DNA of 56,713 nt from Desulfobulbus rhabdoformis (GCF_016919065.1 NZ_JAFFQA010000034.1:1-56713), one strand, 5' to 3'; shown: positions 16,706-25,761, numbered from the stretch's first letter. Numbers and translations are program-made. Notes: generated by a model not told the origin, from the sequence alone.

Positions 16706-17571
16706 TGGCCAGGAACACGCTTTTGCCGCCCCTTCATCCCCTCAATTGGGTACGTGGCTACACCTGGGGAGGGGCCTCGCTGATCAGCCTCTTTCTCTCC
16801 ATTCTCTCCGGAATAGTAATCGGACTCCAGTACGACCCGTCGGATCCCTGGTACTCCACCTCGACCATCGAACTGGTGGCCCCCTATGGTTCCTTCTGGC
16901 GCGCCCTGCATTACTACTCCAGCCAGGCATTTTTTCTGTTCCTGATCGCCCATCTAACCGTGGTGCTGTGGAAGAACGAGGCCAACTACAGCCGCAGCGC
17001 CTGGATTCGGCTCTGTTCCACCCTGCCCAGCGGGTTACTGCTGCTCTTTACCGGCTATGTACTGCGGGGGGATGCCACCGGCGAGGCTGCGGGCGCCATT
17101 GCAGAGCACATCTGTCTCTCGGTGCCGCTTATTGGCAACCAGCTCAATGAACTCTTTTTCGATCTGGCCGACAGTGGCCTGCGGAAAGTCTATATCCATC
17201 ATGTGATTGGGCTGGTTATCCTGGGAGGGGTGGCGGCCTGGCCGCACCTGCGCCGCTACACAGCCCGTTGGCGCAATCACCTGCTCCTGATACTGGCGAC
17301 AATAGCGATTTCAGTCCTGGTACCAGCCCCCATGGAACCTGCCCGCTTTGGCCTACTCTTTATTGCCGGCCCCTGGTTTTTTCTGGGCTTGCAGGAGTTG
17401 CTGCGCTACTGGCCCCCCTTTCTCGCCGGAGTGGTGATACCGCTTGTGCCCGTGATCCTGTTGCTCTGGCTTCCCCAGGCCTCCCGGCTGCGAAAAAGGG
17501 TTTACCTGGCAATTTGCCTGTGGCTGGTACTGTACGCAGTCTTGACCGCTCTTTGTATCCAGCGTATTTGA
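16705..17571 (+). CDS. Cytochrome b of a b6-type quinol complex
   Basis: This 288-residue membrane protein has about eight hydrophobic segments. The first haem pair is in ALHYYSSQAFFLFLIAHL (13 residues between His) and the second in HHVIGLVILGGVAAWPH (14 between). That spacing is the cytochrome b6 pattern, whereas mitochondrial bc1 has 13 and 13. The C-terminal third resembles subunit IV, but the quinol-site PEWY is replaced by GPWF in AGPWFFLGLQELLRYWP. No cytochrome c1 or other haem protein gene is next to it, so the electron acceptor must be encoded elsewhere. It follows the Rieske gene with a one-base overlap. Confidence 0.9.
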   Translation: MARNTLLPPLHPLNWVRGYTWGGASLISLFLSILSGIVIGLQYDPSDPWYSTSTIELVAPYGSFWRALHYYSSQAFFLFLIAHLTVVLWKNEANYSRSAWIRLCSTLPSGLLLLFTGYVLRGDATGEAAGAIAEHICLSVPLIGNQLNELFFDLADSGLRKVYIHHVIGLVILGGVAAWPHLRRYTARWRNHLLLILATIAISVLVPAPMEPARFGLLFIAGPWFFLGLQELLRYWPPFLAGVVIPLVPVILLLWLPQASRLRKRVYLAICLWLVLYAVLTALCIQRI

Positions 17572-17592
17572 CGAACTTGAATCCACTTTGCC

Positions 17593-19047
17593 TCAGTCCA
17601 CCCGCAGCAGATGCAAGCGCTCGGGTGCCAGAAACCGGTCCAGCAGCACCCCGCCATCAAGTTGCCCGCAGAAAGAGCCCGCCGCACCTGCGACCTGGTC
17701 GTATATTTGCTCTAGTCGCTCACCGTAGCGTTCAAGCGTATACTGGCGCTGTAATATCTCCTGATTTTTATTGAGCGCAGCAGCCATCGTGGCTGAGTCC
17801 GGTAAGTCTGCAGGGCTCACAAGCGCAGCCTGTGCCTGGTGCCCGACCACCTGGCTCAGCACATCCTCCTGCATGGGCTCATCCAGCCTACCAAAATCAA
17901 TGCGTCCGTCCTTGATCCAGGCCTGGAGACAACGCTCAAGGTCATCCTTTCCTGGTTGCCGCCCATAGGCGGCCAGGTTTCTGCACAGCCCACTTGCGGC
18001 CGCCTTTCGCACCCGCTCCTCGCCGAGCCAATCCAGTGGAACCGTCAACTGATCATAACAGCCGGGTAGTTCAAGCGCATCAATGGCAAACTGGCGAGTT
18101 ATCTCAACAAGGTTTCGGCCACAGACCGGGGTTGTCTGGGTCCAGGGCTCCAAAAAAGCCATCCCAAATCCCTCGGCCACACTGGTGGTCATGGCCATAT
18201 CCGCAAGGCGTAACAGATCGATAAAGCCATAGCCGTTGGGGCCGACCAGTTCGAAATGCACGGGCAAACCGAGCTCGGCTGCAATCTGCTTCCAACGCTG
18301 ATAGCGAGGCTGCTCAAGCGGGTTTTCCGGTGCTGAGGTGGTCGCAAACCAGGTTGTCTCACCAACCAGTGCAGACCAGAGTAAAAACTCGCCCAGATTC
18401 TTCCGGCGAATTGCTCTGGTGGGATACAGCCAAAGGGGCAGTTTACCCGGCAGGGGGGCTTCCGCAAGACTCGGTTTCCCCAGATCCACAGGATTGGGCA
18501 ACAGATGGAGCTGCGGCTCATCAAGGCCGGCCTCCTGCAGATAACAGTGATCACGGGTATTGAGGACCGCATAATGCACATGGTCCCCCTGTGGATAAAG
18601 TTGCGAGGCAAGGAGATCACACTGCCCACCTGCCATTTGCTGCAACATGGCCCTATAGTTGGCCGGGCGCCCATCCTCTGCAAAATCGTGGATATGAAAA
18701 AGAAAATGTTCCCCCTCGCTGGCCATCTGCCGTAGAGCAAGCGGAAGCAGCAAACTTTTTCCCAACGAATGATTGTGCACATGCCAGAGATCCGGCGCGC
18801 CCCCCAACGCCTCTGTTGCAGCGCTGCGCATCTGCTCCGTCAGCGCTTGAACACTGAGTTTTGGCCGATCGAGTTCATATTGCAGCCCGGGAACCACGCG
18901 ATATGTTCCGCTGATATTGAAACCTGGCTCTTTCCCGGTGAGGACCATGCACTGAATACCACGGGCACGCAGGGCTTTGAGTACATGACAGATAATGCGG
19001 GTCACACCGCCGCTCTGCAAATGATAGTGAACCAGGGCCACCCGCAT
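17593..19047 (-). CDS. Family-4-like glycosyltransferase paired with GpgS
   Basis: This 484-residue protein starts with the retaining GT-B N-terminal pattern (VALVHYHLQSGGVTRIICHVLKAL) and carries the donor-binding region LADMAMTTSVAEGFGMAFLEPW, equivalent to the usual EGFGLPxLEA motif. The middle includes LLPNPVDLG and a RRKNLGEFL segment. It starts two bases after the stop codon of the GpgS-like gene, so both are one operon. In several bacteria a second glycosyltransferase extends glucosylglycerate-type solutes, for example in mannosylglucosylglycerate synthesis. By context that is the best hypothesis here, not an identification. The sugar donor cannot be read from sequence. Confidence 0.75.
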   Translation of the reverse strand: MRVALVHYHLQSGGVTRIICHVLKALRARGIQCMVLTGKEPGFNISGTYRVVPGLQYELDRPKLSVQALTEQMRSAATEALGGAPDLWHVHNHSLGKSLLLPLALRQMASEGEHFLFHIHDFAEDGRPANYRAMLQQMAGGQCDLLASQLYPQGDHVHYAVLNTRDHCYLQEAGLDEPQLHLLPNPVDLGKPSLAEAPLPGKLPLWLYPTRAIRRKNLGEFLLWSALVGETTWFATTSAPENPLEQPRYQRWKQIAAELGLPVHFELVGPNGYGFIDLLRLADMAMTTSVAEGFGMAFLEPWTQTTPVCGRNLVEITRQFAIDALELPGCYDQLTVPLDWLGEERVRKAAASGLCRNLAAYGRQPGKDDLERCLQAWIKDGRIDFGRLDEPMQEDVLSQVVGHQAQAALVSPADLPDSATMAAALNKNQEILQRQYTLERYGERLEQIYDQVAGAAGSFCGQLDGGVLLDRFLAPERLHLLRVD

Positions 19048-19049
19048 GC

Positions 19050-20063
19050 TTAATTCTCCACCAGTTGTCTTTGCGGCGTTGCTTGTTCCCCGCGGCGTTG
19101 CCGATATTGGCTCAGCTCGATCATGGGGGGCCGCTCATTTTCAGGTAAAAAAAGCTCGTGCTTTACATGGCTACCGTTTTGATACGCATACTGAACCAGG
19201 GGAGCAAGCTGCTCTGGCTGCCACTCCAAAGTCCCCTCTTGCTTCAGCCGTCGATATAACACCTGCAAAATGCCATAGGCTGCCTGTCCCAGTTGCCCAT
19301 TGGAGCGCAGCCTGTGGCACCGACTTCCCAGATCAGTCTGCGCAAAGAGAGAAAGGCCATGGTGTGTGGACAGGTCAAGCAGATGCGCCAGCTCCACTCC
19401 GTAGCCCACCGGAAAGGTGAGCTGCTCAAGCAGGCTGCGCCGGGCAGCATATTCACCCCCCAGTGGTTGAATAAAAGTCGAGAGATGAGGATAATGCAGG
19501 GCCAAGAGAGGCCGTACCAGAATTTCCGTCAGTCGGCCCCCCTGCTCGCAGGACTGCGTCTCTTGCTGCGCAGCTATACCTTGGGGACGCGTGTAAAAAC
19601 CTTTGACATAGCCAATGCGCTGATCTCCGAGCAGCGGCCCCAGCAATCCGGTAACAAATCCAGGGTGTAGGTTGCTCAGGTCCCCATCAACAAAGACAAA
19701 CAGGTCACCTTGCAGCTGATACAGGGCTTTCCACAGATTTTCTCCCTTGCCGACCTGAGGGCCAAGTTCCGGAAGAATGGCAGATGCCAAATAGACATCC
19801 GCCCCAGCCGCAGTGGCCAACGTTTGCGTCTGATCGGTCGAGCCTGAGTCAATCACCGCGATCTCATCGACAAGTCCAATTTTATCCCGCAGGTCAATAA
19901 GTCGCGTCACCACCTGTCCAATGGTTTTGGCCTCATTGAGCGTGGGAATGCAGAGGGAGATACAAAGCCCCTGTTGCCGCTTTTGCTCCACAAGCGTTGC
20001 CACTTGGGCAAACTGTTGATAGTGGAACAGTGGTGGCTGACGCTGTTTGCTGATAGAGCCCAT
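19050..20063 (-). CDS. gpgS: Glucosyl-3-phosphoglycerate synthase-like glycosyltransferase
   Basis: This 337-residue GT-A glycosyltransferase resembles GpgS (family GT81), which adds glucose to 3-phosphoglycerate, the first step of glucosylglycerate, a compatible solute. Motifs are SLCIPTLNEAKTIGQVV, EIAVIDSGSTDQT, the metal-binding VFVDGDLSN (DxD-like) and FIQPLGGEYAARRSLLEQL with GYGVELAHL. ATG 20063 is chosen because AGGGAGG precedes it by three bases. The longer reading to 20084 lacks a site. No GpgP phosphatase is adjacent. Confidence 0.8.
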   Translation of the reverse strand: MGSISKQRQPPLFHYQQFAQVATLVEQKRQQGLCISLCIPTLNEAKTIGQVVTRLIDLRDKIGLVDEIAVIDSGSTDQTQTLATAAGADVYLASAILPELGPQVGKGENLWKALYQLQGDLFVFVDGDLSNLHPGFVTGLLGPLLGDQRIGYVKGFYTRPQGIAAQQETQSCEQGGRLTEILVRPLLALHYPHLSTFIQPLGGEYAARRSLLEQLTFPVGYGVELAHLLDLSTHHGLSLFAQTDLGSRCHRLRSNGQLGQAAYGILQVLYRRLKQEGTLEWQPEQLAPLVQYAYQNGSHVKHELFLPENERPPMIELSQYRQRRGEQATPQRQLVEN

Positions 20064-20303
20064 GGACCTCCCTGGCGAGCACACAATAAACGGCAGGAAC
20101 TTATCTCGATTTTTAAGTCATTTCGATTATATGAGCGACTTGCCCCGAAAGTCAAGCAAGGCAGGATAGGAGCTCCCTGAGTATATCCAGAATACTCTGC
20201 TGTTCAGCTCTCCCCCGCTGTCAGGGATTCAGGAGTCTCATTTGCAGGGCAGATGGAACGAAATAGAGTCGCTGGTTACGCGCCTGGTTGGATGAAGAGT
20301 AGG

Positions 20304-22001
20304 TTAGAGGCGCCCGTGACGAATAATAGAGAGCAGCAACCAGAACCCCATAATCCCCGCCACTAGAAACCCTAAAAGACCAATCACCGGAATACTGTGC
20401 CAGCGCGGCGGAATGTCTGAGAGAATAATGAGTGAGCTCCCCACGATAAGTGCTGCAAGCACAATGGCAAAGCTGATCCGGTTGGAGACCCGGTCCAGGG
20501 TCACGCCCAACGCCTTCAATCCTCGATGCTCAAACTCGAGCCGCATTCGCCCCTTGCGCAGCTGCTGGAGAATGGTATGGAGGTCATCAGGCAACTCACG
20601 GAAAAGATTGAGATACGAAGAACCGGTGTTGCTGATCTCCTCGGCAATACGTCCCGGCCGCATCCGCTCCAGACGAATGCGGCGCATAAAGGGTTTAGCC
20701 TGACGAATCAGCTCCAACTTGGGATCAAGCATCAACCCCACACCTTCCACTGTACTCAAGGCCTTCATCATCAGATAGAGGCTCGGCTTGAAACTCAGCT
20801 TATGACGGGAGACCAGATCAAGCAGATCCTGCAGAATCTTCCCCGCCTCCAGCTCCCCCAAAGGCCGGTAGAGATAGAGATCCATCAGATTGCCCAGATC
20901 CTGCCCCAGCCCATCGCGATCAACCTCACCAAGCTGAACGGTGAGCTTCAGCACACCGGTGACCACCTTCTGTTCGTTCCCGGCCACCAGATCAAGCACC
21001 AGATCGGTAAAGTCTTCCCGATCCCTGAGTGAGAGCCTGCCCATCTGCCCAAAGTCGAGAAAGCAGATCACATTGTCTGGCAAAATAAAGATATTGCCCG
21101 GGTGCGGGTCGGCATGAAAGAAGCCATGCACAAAGATCTGCTCCATCACCAGATCGGCCCCACGTTTGGCAATCAGGGTGAGATCATACCCCTGCTCGCG
21201 TAAGGTATCCACTTGTGAGGCCTTGATCCCTTGCACATGCTCCATCACCAGAAGCCGTTCGGTGGAGAGCTCCGGATAAACCTCGGGCACATGAATATCG
21301 CTGTTCCCCTCAAACTGCTGGGAAAAACGCTGAATGTTGGCAAGCTCAATGGAAAAATCAATCTCACGGCTGAGACTGCGGGCAAACTCATGGACAATGG
21401 CCATGGGCTGGTGCCCCTGTACCTCCTCCAGATACTGCTCCATGAGTTCGGCGATATGGGCAAGAATCTCCAGGTCTACTGCGATGATGTTTTCAATCCC
21501 AGGCCGCTGGAGCTTGATGACCACGGCAGTACCGTCATCCAGGGTGGCCTGATGGACCTGACCGATGGAGGCTGCAGCCAGGGGCTCGACATCAAAGGTG
21601 GGAAAAATCTCCTCTGGCGCTCGCCCCAGTTCCTCTTCAAAAATCGCTCGAACTTCCTCTCCAGAGAAGGGGGGAATATCGTCCTGAAGCTTAGAAAGTT
21701 CGCCCAGAAAGTCGGCGGGTATCAGATCCGGACGGGTGGAAAGCAGCTGACCGAGTTTGATAAAGGTGGGACCCAGTTCTTCAAAAACCAGGCGCAGTCG
21801 TTCAGGACTGGAAAGCCGCGAGAGTTGCTCACGCGGCTTTCTGTTAATCATCTTCAGGCCGGATTCGAGGTACTGATCGATATGCAGCCGCTCGACCACA
21901 TCGCTGAACCCGTATTTAAATAGCACCCGTAAAATGCGGTGATAACGATTCAGATGTCGGTAGGTGCGACCGATGGCACCAAGTTTACGAATACTGAACA
22001 T
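20304..22001 (-). CDS. UbiB/ABC1-family atypical kinase
   Basis: This 565-residue protein belongs to the UbiB/ADCK family linked to isoprenoid quinone metabolism. It has the KxGQ motif (FIKLGQLLSTRPDLIP), an Ala-rich nucleotide loop (LAAASIGQVHQA), the catalytic HADPHPGNIF and metal-binding DFGQMGRL. Two C-terminal membrane helices (SFAIVLAALIVGSSLIIL and VIGLLGFLVAGIMGFWLLL) match the bacterial subgroup. The organism probably uses menaquinone, so a ubiquinone-specific role is unlikely. It follows the phasin-like gene by only seven bases, so they form one transcript. Confidence 0.88.
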   Translation of the reverse strand: MFSIRKLGAIGRTYRHLNRYHRILRVLFKYGFSDVVERLHIDQYLESGLKMINRKPREQLSRLSSPERLRLVFEELGPTFIKLGQLLSTRPDLIPADFLGELSKLQDDIPPFSGEEVRAIFEEELGRAPEEIFPTFDVEPLAAASIGQVHQATLDDGTAVVIKLQRPGIENIIAVDLEILAHIAELMEQYLEEVQGHQPMAIVHEFARSLSREIDFSIELANIQRFSQQFEGNSDIHVPEVYPELSTERLLVMEHVQGIKASQVDTLREQGYDLTLIAKRGADLVMEQIFVHGFFHADPHPGNIFILPDNVICFLDFGQMGRLSLRDREDFTDLVLDLVAGNEQKVVTGVLKLTVQLGEVDRDGLGQDLGNLMDLYLYRPLGELEAGKILQDLLDLVSRHKLSFKPSLYLMMKALSTVEGVGLMLDPKLELIRQAKPFMRRIRLERMRPGRIAEEISNTGSSYLNLFRELPDDLHTILQQLRKGRMRLEFEHRGLKALGVTLDRVSNRISFAIVLAALIVGSSLIILSDIPPRWHSIPVIGLLGFLVAGIMGFWLLLSIIRHGRL

Positions 22002-22008
22002 GGACGGG

Positions 22009-22317
22009 TTACTGTCCAGCCCCTTTGTTCATGGCTACCTGAAGTTCATCTATTTTGCGTTGCAGCTCTGCCACCTCGTCTTTGGTCACCAGGTTGAGCT
22101 GATTGATTCGGTCCTCAACCTGCTTGTTGATCCAGAGATCAAGCTGGTCCTTGGCATTTTCCGATTTCTGCACCAACTCGTCGACAAACTGCTTGCCCTC
22201 TTCCTTGGACATCTTGCCCTTTTCAATTAGCTCAGTGCTCAGGGCCTCTACCTTTTCCTTAGTCAAAAAGGCAGCACCAATACCGGCATAGACGACATTT
22301 TTCAACATCTCTTTCAT
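22009..22317 (-). CDS. Phasin-like coiled-coil protein
   Basis: This 102-residue protein consists of an N-terminal amphipathic stretch (LKNVVYAGIGAAFLTKEKV) and a long charged helix (ELIEKGKMSKEEGKQFVDEL, then DEVAELQRKIDEL). It looks like the phasin / PhaF-like accessory family annotated as polyhydroxyalkanoate synthesis regulator. The start at 22317 is supported by GGAGG five bases upstream. It is the first gene of a two-gene unit with the UbiB kinase. The same pair is known in other deltaproteobacteria, where the meaning is unclear. Confidence 0.65.
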   Translation of the reverse strand: MKEMLKNVVYAGIGAAFLTKEKVEALSTELIEKGKMSKEEGKQFVDELVQKSENAKDQLDLWINKQVEDRINQLNLVTKDEVAELQRKIDELQVAMNKGAGQ

Positions 22318-22373
22318 GGTTTCCTCCAGTCGTACTTCATTGAGTTGAGTCACGAGACAGACTGCAACACACA

Positions 22374-22392
22374 AGGGTGTCTTAAATATTTA
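22374..22392 (+). repeat. Isolated MITE end remnant
   Basis: AGGGTGTCTTAAATATTTA matches the right terminal repeat of the MITE family (GGGTGTCTTGAATAATTA) with a few changes. The rest of the element is absent. It sits about 57 bp upstream of the phasin-like start. Confidence 0.5.
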
Positions 22393-22525
22393 CCTGAACC
22401 AGTGCGTTTCTCATTAAACATTTTTTTGTAATGGGTAAAAAGGTATGCACGGCATACAACCTCTGCAATGCAACCGCTCTATTATCAACAAAAAAATTAT
22501 AGACCGCAACCGGACTCTCTGCACC

Positions 22526-22894
22526 CTATTCCTTTTCTATATCGCGGTGAAAGAGATCTACCTCACAGCCAAGACCTTGCAAAACGCCCTTGAGTCGTTC
22601 AGCGGTCGCAACGGAGCGGTGCTTGCCTCCGGTACAACCAATGGCAAGGGTCAAGGCCTCGCGTCCGCCGGTTGTGTATTGGCTCACCAGAAAGGTAAGC
22701 AGAGGGGTAATGAGGGAAAAGAATTCTGTACCGGCCGGGTTGTCCAGGGCATACGCAGCCACCCGAGGATCTTTGCCGGTAAAAGCTTTGAGTTGATCAT
22801 CCCAATAGGGATTCGGAAGAAAGCGGACATCCCAGACAAGATCTGCCTGGGGGTACCCGTGTTTGAAACCAAAGGAAAAAAGAGAAACCTGCAC
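22526..22894 (-). CDS. Stand-alone RapZ C-terminal domain
   Basis: This 122-residue protein equals only the C-terminal half of RapZ, the RNase adapter that in E. coli controls GlmS and thus cell-wall sugar synthesis. Visible motifs are LFSFGFKHGYPQADLVWDVRFLPNPYW and LAIGCTGGKHRSVATAERL. The P-loop ATPase half is absent, and the upstream sequence is a repeat region rather than a broken coding frame. The start is GTG 22894 with AGGAGA upstream. Single-domain relatives are known from other bacteria. The GCTGGKHRS loop is thought to bind a phosphorylated sugar ligand in the E. coli protein. Confidence 0.85.
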   Translation of the reverse strand: MQVSLFSFGFKHGYPQADLVWDVRFLPNPYWDDQLKAFTGKDPRVAAYALDNPAGTEFFSLITPLLTFLVSQYTTGGREALTLAIGCTGGKHRSVATAERLKGVLQGLGCEVDLFHRDIEKE

Positions 22895-22951
22895 AACGAT
22901 CTCCTAGGCCCTCAGGCCATTTCTGGTGCTGCAGATTGGTCGAACACTGTT

Positions 22952-23126
22952 GGGTGTCTTGAATAATTAGATTTTTCAATCAAGGTCAAGGCATGTTCAA
23001 AATTTTACCACAGGTATATACATGATATCGGAGTCTTCGCTTACCTCCGAGGATAAAATTTTGAGCATAACGAGGTAAGCGCAGACTCCGGGAGATTGGA
23101 AGAAAAAGCAATTATTCAAGATTCCC
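22952..23126 (-). mobile_element. MITE copy 6, long form (175 bp)
   Basis: On the plus strand it begins GGGTGTCTTGAATAATTAG, and the other end (minus strand) is GGGAATCTTGAATAATTGC. The direct repeat TGTT is at 22948-22951 and 23127-23130. It lies 57 bp upstream of the RapZ-domain start, in the promoter region. Confidence 0.92.
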
Positions 23127-23165
23127 TGTTGTCTTGTTTTTGTACAGGGGGGCACAAACAACACA

Positions 23166-23278
23166 TGAATCCGTGCCGAAGGGAGGAGCGAACCGCAAAC
23201 ATCCTTTTCAATACATCTCTGTCTGTTACAGAGGATACTATATGATTCAGCAGTCCCCCGCGCCTTCACGGATTCGGG
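23166..23278. repeat. Inverted pair of second-family repeats
   Basis: TGAATCCGTG at 23166-23175 and TTCACGGATTCGGG at 23265-23278 face each other over about 90 bp. The unit lies in the space between the ClC gene stop codon (23286) and MITE copy 6. Confidence 0.65.
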
Positions 23279-23285
23279 ATTCAGT

Positions 23286-25067
23286 CTACCCGGCCGAACA
23301 GAGCATCCTGATGGAATCGGCGCGCTCATTAATGCCGCGTTTGAGCATCTCATGATTGTATGCGGCAACCACATCCTGACGTTTAAGCATCCCCAGGACC
23401 CAGGGTTCTTCCTGGCTCTCCACCACGGGAATCTCATCAATCCCTTTGACGTCAAAAAGTTTCATTGCCTCGTAACAGTTGGTATCCGGTGTGAGCATGA
23501 TCACATCACGGGTGCAGATCGCTCCCACAAGGTGACAGACACGCTCCTCTTCGGAATGAAGAATGGTTTTCACATCCTGCATGGAAACCACGCCAACCAT
23601 AAGCCCCTTGGCATTGATGACCGGGAAATAAAAACTGTTACGGGCGAAACGAAAGAGCTGCAGCAGGTGATTGATGTTGGCGGTCTCGCTAATGAAATCA
23701 ACATCCTCGGTGATCGCCTTCCCCACACGGATGGACTTCATGATCGCGACCTCACGCCCCTCGTGGATATCAATTCCCTCGCGGGTAAAGTCCACCGTAT
23801 CCATGGAATCGTGGTAGAGCCAGGAGGAGGTTACGGTCCCGACAATGGCGGTCAGCATAACCGGGATAATGATCATGTAATTGCCGGTCATCTCAAAGAG
23901 CAAAAAGATGGCGGTCAGGGGGGCATGAGTGGTCGCGGCAAGAAAGGCGCCAATTCCCACTGTGGCATAGGCACCGGCCGATGCGGTATAGGCGGGAAAG
24001 AGGTAATGGACAATCCCTCCGTAAGCACCACCGAGCACTGCACCAATAAAGAGTGCAGGGGCAAAAACACCGCCCGCACCACCGGACCCCAAGGTAATGG
24101 AGGTGGCCAGTGATTTAAGGAATACCAGCACCATCATCTGCCAGACAATGGCATCACCGGTGAGCGAAACCTCGATGTACTCATAGCCGTTGCCCATAAT
24201 CTGGGGGAAAAAGATAGCAATGGAGCCGACCAGCAGAGCACCAAAAATCGGTTTAATCTGGGGGTGAACAGGCACCTTGCGAAACAGATCGCGGATGCCG
24301 TAAAAAAAGTGGATATGCATCACCGCCGTCACCCCGACAATAACGGCCATGAGAGTGTAAAGCGGTAACTCGACAAAGGGATTGACAATGCTATAGGCAG
24401 GAATGGGGAATGCTGGGATTTCACCATAATAGGCCCGTGAAATCACTGTGGACAGGGCCGAGGAGATAACCAGGGCCGAGAAGGAGGAAATCTCATAGGT
24501 TCCCAGCAGCACAATCTCTGCGGCAAAGAACATACCGGCCAGAGGAGCGTTGAAGATACCGGCTATGCCGCCGGCACATCCCGCTGCAATATAGACCTTC
24601 ATCCGCTTGCCGGATACGCGAAAGCGCTGCCCTACCTGTGAGCCGACAGCGCCGCCGATCTGGGCAATGGGGCCCTCGACGCCGGCAGAGTTACCCGATC
24701 CGATGGTCAAAGCCGTGGCAACAATCTTGATAAAAAGACTCCTGGCACGAATAACACCATTTTCAAGATTAACCTTGCGAAGAAAGTTGGTAAACCCGTA
24801 GCCATTGACTTCACCGGGAAAGGAGAGGGACAACGGAATAAGCAGAGAGGCCCCAAGCATGGGTAAAATGGGGAGCAGCAGGCGCCGCCAGCCCCCCTTG
24901 TCGATACCTAAGAGTTCATAGCCCCACCCAAGCGCAATCTCATCGACAAATTCAACAGACTCACGAAAAACAATAATAGCAACACCTGACATGACCCCGA
25001 TAAAGGCGGCGATCATGATCATGCGAGCGCGGTCTCCAGGCAGGAGCACCTTGGCTTTTCTCAGCAT
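23286..25067 (-). CDS. ClC-family chloride channel/antiporter with CBS domains
   Basis: This 593-residue protein has a ClC membrane domain of about 430 residues followed by two CBS domains (after IRVGKAITEDVDFISETANI). The gating-Glu motif is GSGNSAGVEGPIAQIG, so the Glu is kept. The second helix-N motif GSGGAGGVFAPALFIG is intact. The first selectivity motif, normally GSGIP, reads GYGFT here, replacing the central Ser by Tyr and changing the ion-coordination site. Transported ion and direction cannot be fixed from sequence. ATG 25067 is preceded by GAGGTGCGGG. The gene appears monocistronic. Confidence 0.9.
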   Translation of the reverse strand: MLRKAKVLLPGDRARMIMIAAFIGVMSGVAIIVFRESVEFVDEIALGWGYELLGIDKGGWRRLLLPILPMLGASLLIPLSLSFPGEVNGYGFTNFLRKVNLENGVIRARSLFIKIVATALTIGSGNSAGVEGPIAQIGGAVGSQVGQRFRVSGKRMKVYIAAGCAGGIAGIFNAPLAGMFFAAEIVLLGTYEISSFSALVISSALSTVISRAYYGEIPAFPIPAYSIVNPFVELPLYTLMAVIVGVTAVMHIHFFYGIRDLFRKVPVHPQIKPIFGALLVGSIAIFFPQIMGNGYEYIEVSLTGDAIVWQMMVLVFLKSLATSITLGSGGAGGVFAPALFIGAVLGGAYGGIVHYLFPAYTASAGAYATVGIGAFLAATTHAPLTAIFLLFEMTGNYMIIIPVMLTAIVGTVTSSWLYHDSMDTVDFTREGIDIHEGREVAIMKSIRVGKAITEDVDFISETANINHLLQLFRFARNSFYFPVINAKGLMVGVVSMQDVKTILHSEEERVCHLVGAICTRDVIMLTPDTNCYEAMKLFDVKGIDEIPVVESQEEPWVLGMLKRQDVVAAYNHEMLKRGINERADSIRMLCSAG

Positions 25068-25578
25068 GCCCGCACCTCAAATGTAGCGGTGGAAAACAAT
25101 AAAAAGTGAACAACGTGAGGATAGGACAATGAGCTTGCCCGCAGAACAGGAACTTTTGTATTGAATGGATTTTGCAGGCACCAGAGTGCCGAGTCTGAAC
25201 ACATCTTCCTCTCCGAAATCGCACTAAGCACTAAGAATTGGCCCCTCTAGGGCGACTTGCATGACGGGATTGTTCACGCAAGAATGGAAAAACGCAGACA
25301 CCGTGCTGCCGATAAAATATCCGTGTGCAGAACTCAACAAGGGCAGTACATACGCACCAGCCGACTGATGCAGCGCTTATTCGATCAAAAGAGCGAAGCA
25401 TAACAAAATCGGGTTGTGAATAAAACCAGTTTTTCCAGAGATGCCAGGCACCACGTAGGTTTCAGCAAGAGATGCCACCGGCAAAAGATCCACGTTTAGG
25501 ACTTGTCAGAGCCGACCAGAGCCCCTATATTCTGGGAATATTTAACAAACCTCTCTCATTCTTCAACGGGTACTCATC
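25068..25578. other. Spacer between the ClC gene and a small open frame
   Basis: About 510 bp between the divergent ClC gene and the small gene at 25579. I see no gene, no matching repeat and no terminator-like hairpin. It must hold both promoters. Confidence 0.5.
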
Positions 25579-25761
25579 ATGACATCAAAAAAGACACCCG
25601 ACCCACAAAAAGTTGCCTTTCTTCGCTCATTGCCTGAAGAAATAAAAGCTTCCATCACTGGAGAAGAGGTAGAGCAGTTTATTTTTGGCGATTATATTCC
25701 CGAAACTCTCTATGAAAAGATCAAGCATTTACTGGTCGAGGATTCAAACCTCAATCCGTGA
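25579..25761 (+). CDS. Small hypothetical protein (60 residues)
   Basis: It has an acidic C-terminal half, one start ATG and a composition typical of a real small protein (FLRSLPEEIKASITGEEVEQFIFGDYIPETLYEKIKHLL). I do not recognise a family. The ribosome binding site is weak. The stop codon and the last three residues (NLNP) lie inside a second-family repeat, so the present C-terminus may have been altered when the repeat arrived. Confidence 0.55.
   Translation: MTSKKTPDPQKVAFLRSLPEEIKASITGEEVEQFIFGDYIPETLYEKIKHLLVEDSNLNP

Noticed and set aside
20526..23455. Plus-strand frames opposite ubiB and the ClC gene
   Set aside because: They are shadow frames of the strong minus-strand genes, with composition typical of antisense readings.
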